From positions 186,001 to 250,000 of the forward strand of contig NZ_CP110008.1 in NCBI RefSeq assembly GCF_025947285.1: DNA of 64,000 nucleotides. The letters run 5' to 3'. This document shows, in pieces, positions 60,612 to 64,000 of the stretch. Within the stretch, counting starts at the first letter, position 1. Each line of letters opens with the position of its first letter. The position numbers were made by a program, and so were the translations under genes. A model generated the notes under the pieces. The model saw only the letters and a program-made list of their open reading frames with translations, had not been told where the DNA came from and did not search any database. The stretch comes from Flavobacterium sp. N2820. Its GTDB lineage: Bacteria; Bacteroidota; Bacteroidia; Flavobacteriales; Flavobacteriaceae.

Positions 60612-61802
60612 TCAATTAAATTCTTTCTCAATCTCATTAAGTACCTCAATAATAATGCCACAACCTTTTCTAATTTCCTCATTAGTAAGTGTAAGTGGTG
60701 GTGTAATTCGAACGGCGCAACCTTCGAATAATAACCAAAATAAAATAAGCCCTCTTTTATGACAGCGAAGCACTACTTCGTTAGTGATTTCAGGAGTTTC
60801 TGTCATGGCCGCTAACATTAATCCACGGCCGCGAATTTCTTTAATTAAAGGATGAACGAGAAGACTTCTGAATAATTGTTCTTTTTCTAAAGTTTCCGCC
60901 ATTAAATTGGTTTCGGTAACTTCTTGTAATGTTGCCAAACATGCTGCCGCAATGACAGGATGTCCACCAAAAGTAGTTATGTGCCCAAGTTTTGGGTCAT
61001 GACTTAATAAATCCATCATTTTTTCGGAAGCTGTGAAAGCACCAACAGGCATTCCGCCACCCATTCCTTTTCCCATAACAACCACATCGGGAATAACATC
61101 ATAGTTTTGAAATCCGAAAAGCTTTCCTGTTCGACCAAATCCAGGTTGAATTTCGTCTAATATCATAATGGCACCAACTTCATCACAACGTTGGCGCACT
61201 TTTTTAAGAAAATCGTTTTGAGGTTCAATAAAACCAGCACCACCTTGAATAGTTTCTAATAAAATTCCTGCCGTTTTTGTAGTGATTTTTTCTAAATCGG
61301 CTTCGTTGTTGAACGTAATGAAATCGACATCAGGAATTAACGGACGAAAAATTTGTTTGCGTTCTTCAAATCCCATCACACTCATGCTTCCCATTGTGTT
61401 GCCATGATAGGCGTTGTGACACGATATTAATTGGCTTCTTCCCGTAACACGACGAGCTAGTTTTAACGCACCTTCAATTGCTTCCGTTCCTGAATTCACT
61501 AAATATGTTTTTGTTAGTGGATAGGGAAGGTTTTCGGCTAATAATTTGCATAATTCTGTCGCTGGATGTTGTGCATATTCGCCATATACCATTACGTGAG
61601 AATAGGTGTCTAGTTGCTTTTTAATAGCGTCGTTTACACGTTTAGGTTGATGGCCTAATGTGCATGCCGAAACACCAGCCACAAAATCCAAATATGGATT
61701 TCCGTTAGTGTCAAATATATAGGAACCTTTTGCATAGGAAACTTCTAGCGCTAAAGGATAAGGAGAAGTTTGTGCTTGGTATTTAAAAAAATCTTCAATC
61801 AT
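60612..61802 (-). CDS. Class III PLP aminotransferase (acetylornithine/ornithine type)
   Basis: The 396-aa fold-type I enzyme has the pyridoxal-binding YLVNSGTEAIEGALKLARRV, the aspartate segment GAIMILDEIQPGFGRTGKLF, the Schiff-base Lys in VVMGKGMGGGMPVGAF and FGGHPVIAAACLATL. These fit ArgD/ornithine aminotransferase-like enzymes, but no arginine genes are nearby, so the donor and acceptor remain uncertain. Its leader carries a repeated TTAAAGCC-type word element (61810-61843). Confidence 0.9.
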   Translation of the reverse strand: MIEDFFKYQAQTSPYPLALEVSYAKGSYIFDTNGNPYLDFVAGVSACTLGHQPKRVNDAIKKQLDTYSHVMVYGEYAQHPATELCKLLAENLPYPLTKTYLVNSGTEAIEGALKLARRVTGRSQLISCHNAYHGNTMGSMSVMGFEERKQIFRPLIPDVDFITFNNEADLEKITTKTAGILLETIQGGAGFIEPQNDFLKKVRQRCDEVGAIMILDEIQPGFGRTGKLFGFQNYDVIPDVVVMGKGMGGGMPVGAFTASEKMMDLLSHDPKLGHITTFGGHPVIAAACLATLQEVTETNLMAETLEKEQLFRSLLVHPLIKEIRGRGLMLAAMTETPEITNEVVLRCHKRGLILFWLLFEGCAVRITPPLTLTNEEIRKGCGIIIEVLNEIEKEFN

Positions 61803-61809
61803 TTTTAAT

Positions 61810-61843
61810 CTGCTTTAGGCTTTAAGCTATAGGCTCTAAGCTT
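61810..61843 (-). repeat. GCTTAAAGCC word element in the aminotransferase leader
   Basis: The minus strand reads AAAGCTTAGAGCCTATAGCT then TAAAGCCTAAAGCA: four variations of AGCYTAAAGCC, ending 7 nt before the ATG. Confidence 0.6.
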
Positions 61844-61885
61844 TGTTGTGAATTACTAAACAATATTTTGTATTAAGTATAAAAC

Positions 61886-63550
61886 TTATTGCTTTTTCAC
61901 GGTTTTATCTTTTGGTTTCGGATTTTTTTCATCGTATTCCAAAGTTTCTTTTTGAATTTTCATTGGTTTTTCAGACTCAATAGCTTTCTGTTTGGCATCT
62001 ATTTGTACCTTAGCATCTATGGCCAATTCATCTTCAGGAAAAATATTTTCTTTGGATAGAATTCGTTCATCGCCACGCCACGCAAAACCTCTTAATTTTC
62101 GAGCATTTTCTGGAAATTCGTTGTCTGGATAAATATTACTCTCAGTATTATTAAATCCGGTCATTGTTTCAATTTTGTTTTCGTTCATTTCTAAGTTGAT
62201 GCGACTACAAACTGATTTCCGGATGCCAACAAATTCATTTTTATCATTATAAATATAATAAATGGATTCAGCATTTTTGATGATATCCACTTCTTTTAGT
62301 TTGTTTTCTTCAAATCTTCCAAATAAATTTTGGCCTTTCATTTGGTTGAATCCGTTTTTACTTAAACTGTCTTTTTGAATAATAAATGCGTTATTTAATA
62401 CTTTTAGCGAGTCTAATTTTTCAGTTTCATTGTTGCCTATTAAATGCATTACATCACCTGTCATTTGGTTTTCGTTGTTCCAAAGTATTGGTTTTCCGAT
62501 TAGTTGTGTTAATTCGTTTTTTGTACTTGAATGTAACGAATCACATTTTCCACTCATATCGGTTTTGTAAAATCGAACATTATTAAAAGCTCGAATTACC
62601 CTGTCGTCTTGTGGGCCAGAAACGATGATTTTTTTTCCGTGCATAAACATGGTATCTTTCTCTACTAATGTTTTAACTAATGCTTTTTTAGTTAATACCA
62701 TTGAATCTTTTTTAGTTTCAAGATTTCTGTAAAGTTCAGCAAAATGTCCTGTAGCAATTACTTTATTTATGGTGTCAGTAATTTTTACGTTATTAATTCC
62801 TCTCGAATAATTTTTCTTTCGGTCATAAAATAGATCATCGCCTTCAATAATTTTATTATCATACGTGATTTTAGAATTTTTTGATAATTTTCCAACATCG
62901 TTTTTCGTATCATAAAAACCATTTTCAGTATAAATTACATTTTCTTTACTGGTAATGGTTGAAGGTCCAAAAACGTATGCATGTCCAGAATTTTCGTAAA
63001 AATCTAAGTTATTGGTTTTAATCGTAGATTGCGGATTGGTAACAGTAACTGCAGTTGTAAATTTGTATTTTTTTTGATCCACATAATAGCGACCTGATTT
63101 ACTCTTTAGAGTATTCTCTTTATTATGAATGGTTCCATAAGAATTATAAAAAGCTTGTTGGTTTTTTTTGTCAAAATAAACGGTATCTGTAACTAAAGTT
63201 GATTCAGGAGAACGCATTGATACATCGCCTGTTGCAAATGCAAACTCAGTTTTTCCATCGTATTCTGCATAGCGACTATTCATAAAAATAGAATCACCTT
63301 GATTAATTATAACGTTTCCAAAGGCTTTGATATACTTTTCACTTTCAAAGTAATAGGCTTTGTTACAATTCATTTTAATACCATTATGAAGTACTTGAAC
63401 ATTCCCAGTAAAAATAACTGCTCCAGGAATTTCAATTTCATTTCTATCTGTATAATCTGAGTTTTCGATGATTATTTCTTTACTTTTTTGAGCAAATGCA
63501 TTCACTACCGTAAAAAGTAAAAAAGCGATTAACAACACTGTTTTTTTCAA
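61886..63550 (-). CDS. OstA/LptA-like envelope protein
   Basis: The 554-aa protein begins (TTG) KKTVLLIAFLLFTVVNAFAQ, a clear signal peptide. It contains tandem OstA-type strand repeats (IPGAVIFTGNVQVLHNGIKM, NCNKAYYFESEKYIKAFGNV, FATGDVSMRSPESTLVTDTV). The C-terminal tail is Lys/Pro-rich (ENPKPKDKTVKKQ). It may work in lipopolysaccharide transport as LptA/LptD-N-like bridge proteins do. The start is set at the TTG 63548-63550 because a consensus -7 element lies just upstream at 63569-63576, inside the longer frame that runs to 63631. Confidence 0.88.
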   Translation of the reverse strand: MKKTVLLIAFLLFTVVNAFAQKSKEIIIENSDYTDRNEIEIPGAVIFTGNVQVLHNGIKMNCNKAYYFESEKYIKAFGNVIINQGDSIFMNSRYAEYDGKTEFAFATGDVSMRSPESTLVTDTVYFDKKNQQAFYNSYGTIHNKENTLKSKSGRYYVDQKKYKFTTAVTVTNPQSTIKTNNLDFYENSGHAYVFGPSTITSKENVIYTENGFYDTKNDVGKLSKNSKITYDNKIIEGDDLFYDRKKNYSRGINNVKITDTINKVIATGHFAELYRNLETKKDSMVLTKKALVKTLVEKDTMFMHGKKIIVSGPQDDRVIRAFNNVRFYKTDMSGKCDSLHSSTKNELTQLIGKPILWNNENQMTGDVMHLIGNNETEKLDSLKVLNNAFIIQKDSLSKNGFNQMKGQNLFGRFEENKLKEVDIIKNAESIYYIYNDKNEFVGIRKSVCSRINLEMNENKIETMTGFNNTESNIYPDNEFPENARKLRGFAWRGDERILSKENIFPEDELAIDAKVQIDAKQKAIESEKPMKIQKETLEYDEKNPKPKDKTVKKQ

Positions 63551-63568
63551 GACGTATTTATTTTGAGT

Positions 63569-63576
63569 CAAATTTA
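63569..63576 (-). promoter_or_regulatory. -7 promoter element of the OstA-like gene
   Basis: The minus strand reads TAAATTTG (TAnnTTTG), 18 bp upstream of the TTG start. It decides the start choice. Confidence 0.55.
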
Positions 63577-63632
63577 AGTAAAAAGTAGAAATGCGGTTAT
63601 CTATTAAGATTTTTTTATCATTAATAGTCAAA

Positions 63633-63664
63633 AAAAAACGCTCTCTAAAAAGAAAGCGTTTTTA
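63633..63664 (-). terminator. Terminator after purA
   Basis: AAAAACGCTCTCT and AGAAAGCGTTTTT pair with one mismatch around AAAA. On the minus strand the T tract lies downstream of the purA stop. Confidence 0.78.
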
Positions 63665-63667
63665 AAA

Positions 63668-64000
63668 TTATTTGGTAATAGTTTGTTTTCTATCTGGTCC
63701 CACCGAAATTACTTTGATTGGCACTTCGACTGCAGTCTCAATAAATTCGATGTATGCCTTTAATTCTTGTGGTAATTCATCATAGGTTGTCATTCCTGTT
63801 AAATCGGCTTTCCAACCTTTCATTTCTATAAAAATTGGTGTTACGTTTTCAGGTTCAATATTGTATGGTAAATGTTCAATTTGTTGTCCTTTGTAGTTGT
63901 AACCTGTACAAATTTGTAACGTATCAAATCCTGAAAGCACATCGCCTTTCATCATGTATAATTGGGTTACGCCATTTACTTGAACTGCATATTTTAAAGC
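63668..64000 (-). CDS. purA: Adenylosuccinate synthetase (C-terminal part)
   Basis: PurA makes adenylosuccinate from IMP, aspartate and GTP in AMP synthesis. The frame is open to the window edge and supplies about 110 C-terminal residues: VNGVTQLYMMKGDVLSGFDT, LQICTGYNYKGQQIEHLPYN, and the GPDRKQTI motif at the very end, which is characteristic of the family. The N-terminal GTP-binding domain lies beyond the window. Confidence 0.93.
   Translation of the reverse strand, partial: ALKYAVQVNGVTQLYMMKGDVLSGFDTLQICTGYNYKGQQIEHLPYNIEPENVTPIFIEMKGWKADLTGMTTYDELPQELKAYIEFIETAVEVPIKVISVGPDRKQTITK

Noticed and set aside
63550..63631. N-terminal extension of the OstA-like protein to 63631
   Set aside because: It would place a consensus -7 element inside the coding sequence and bury a clear signal peptide.

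Overview
The window looks like a stretch of core chromosome from a Flavobacterium-type bacterium (Bacteroidota, Flavobacteriaceae). The DNA is AT-rich. Several intergenic regions carry the Bacteroidota-type -7 element TAnnTTTG, sometimes with a -33 TTG. The gene families are typical of the group: a T9SS type B (gliding-motility type) C-terminal domain, PadR-PspC-DUF2807, a long N-terminally extended signal peptidase I, two-subunit methylmalonyl-CoA mutase, DUF349 and OstA proteins. I see no prophage, insertion sequence, CRISPR array or rRNA operon. There is one tRNA, tRNA-Pro(TGG).

Layout. 1-8 kb: DUF2200 fragment, endonuclease III (nth), peroxiredoxin (bcp), a 492-aa conserved protein of unknown function, a metallo-beta-lactamase-fold hydrolase, a class V aminotransferase, an LpxL-type acyltransferase, a rhomboid protease and a SIMPL protein. 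8-14 kb: a minus-strand operon parA-parB-DUF5683-dapB-lepB-four-helix-bundle-wbqC, preceded by a 36-codon Lys-rich gene. 14-19 kb: a large secreted T9SS substrate, a methionine-type aminotransferase and a divergent nucleosidase-like gene. 19-24 kb: padR-pspC-DUF2807, DUF4442, a TIGR01777 epimerase and YceI. 24-30.5 kb: grpE-dnaJ, a NatAB-like ABC exporter, a sigma54-type response regulator without a DNA-binding domain, a one-domain DEAD-box relic and DUF2007. 30.5-35 kb: udk-ftsB-mutA-mutB. 35-43.5 kb: tRNA-Pro, trxB, DUF2807, secA, DUF2795, a cobalamin adenosyltransferase that can supply cofactor to the mutase, PPK2 and a DUF6929-like protein.

43.6-50.2 kb is the most unusual locus. It encodes an ECF sigma factor, a membrane protein placed like an anti-sigma factor, a carboxypeptidase-regulatory/TonB-plug/von Willebrand A chimera, a lipoprotein with related modules around a 'KPVIYLYP' domain, a small secreted protein and a second SIMPL protein. 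Plug-like segments ending in NG(V/A)-hydrophobic-ITT recur in three consecutive proteins, none of which has a beta-barrel.

50.3-64 kb: ABC-F ATPase, DUF2892 with a Crp/Fnr regulator and a candidate operator, two secreted unknowns, DUF349, aroE-DUF368-TPR, a class III aminotransferase, OstA and the 3' end of purA.

The non-coding DNA is also distinctive. There are many strong hairpin terminators, including a perfect 40-bp palindrome across two convergent stop codons. 'Stuttering' short-word elements abut start and stop codons. Three copies of a TGTCATRCTGA-type repeat are dispersed in 50-57 kb. A four-copy heptamer repeat lies inside the mutB reading frame.
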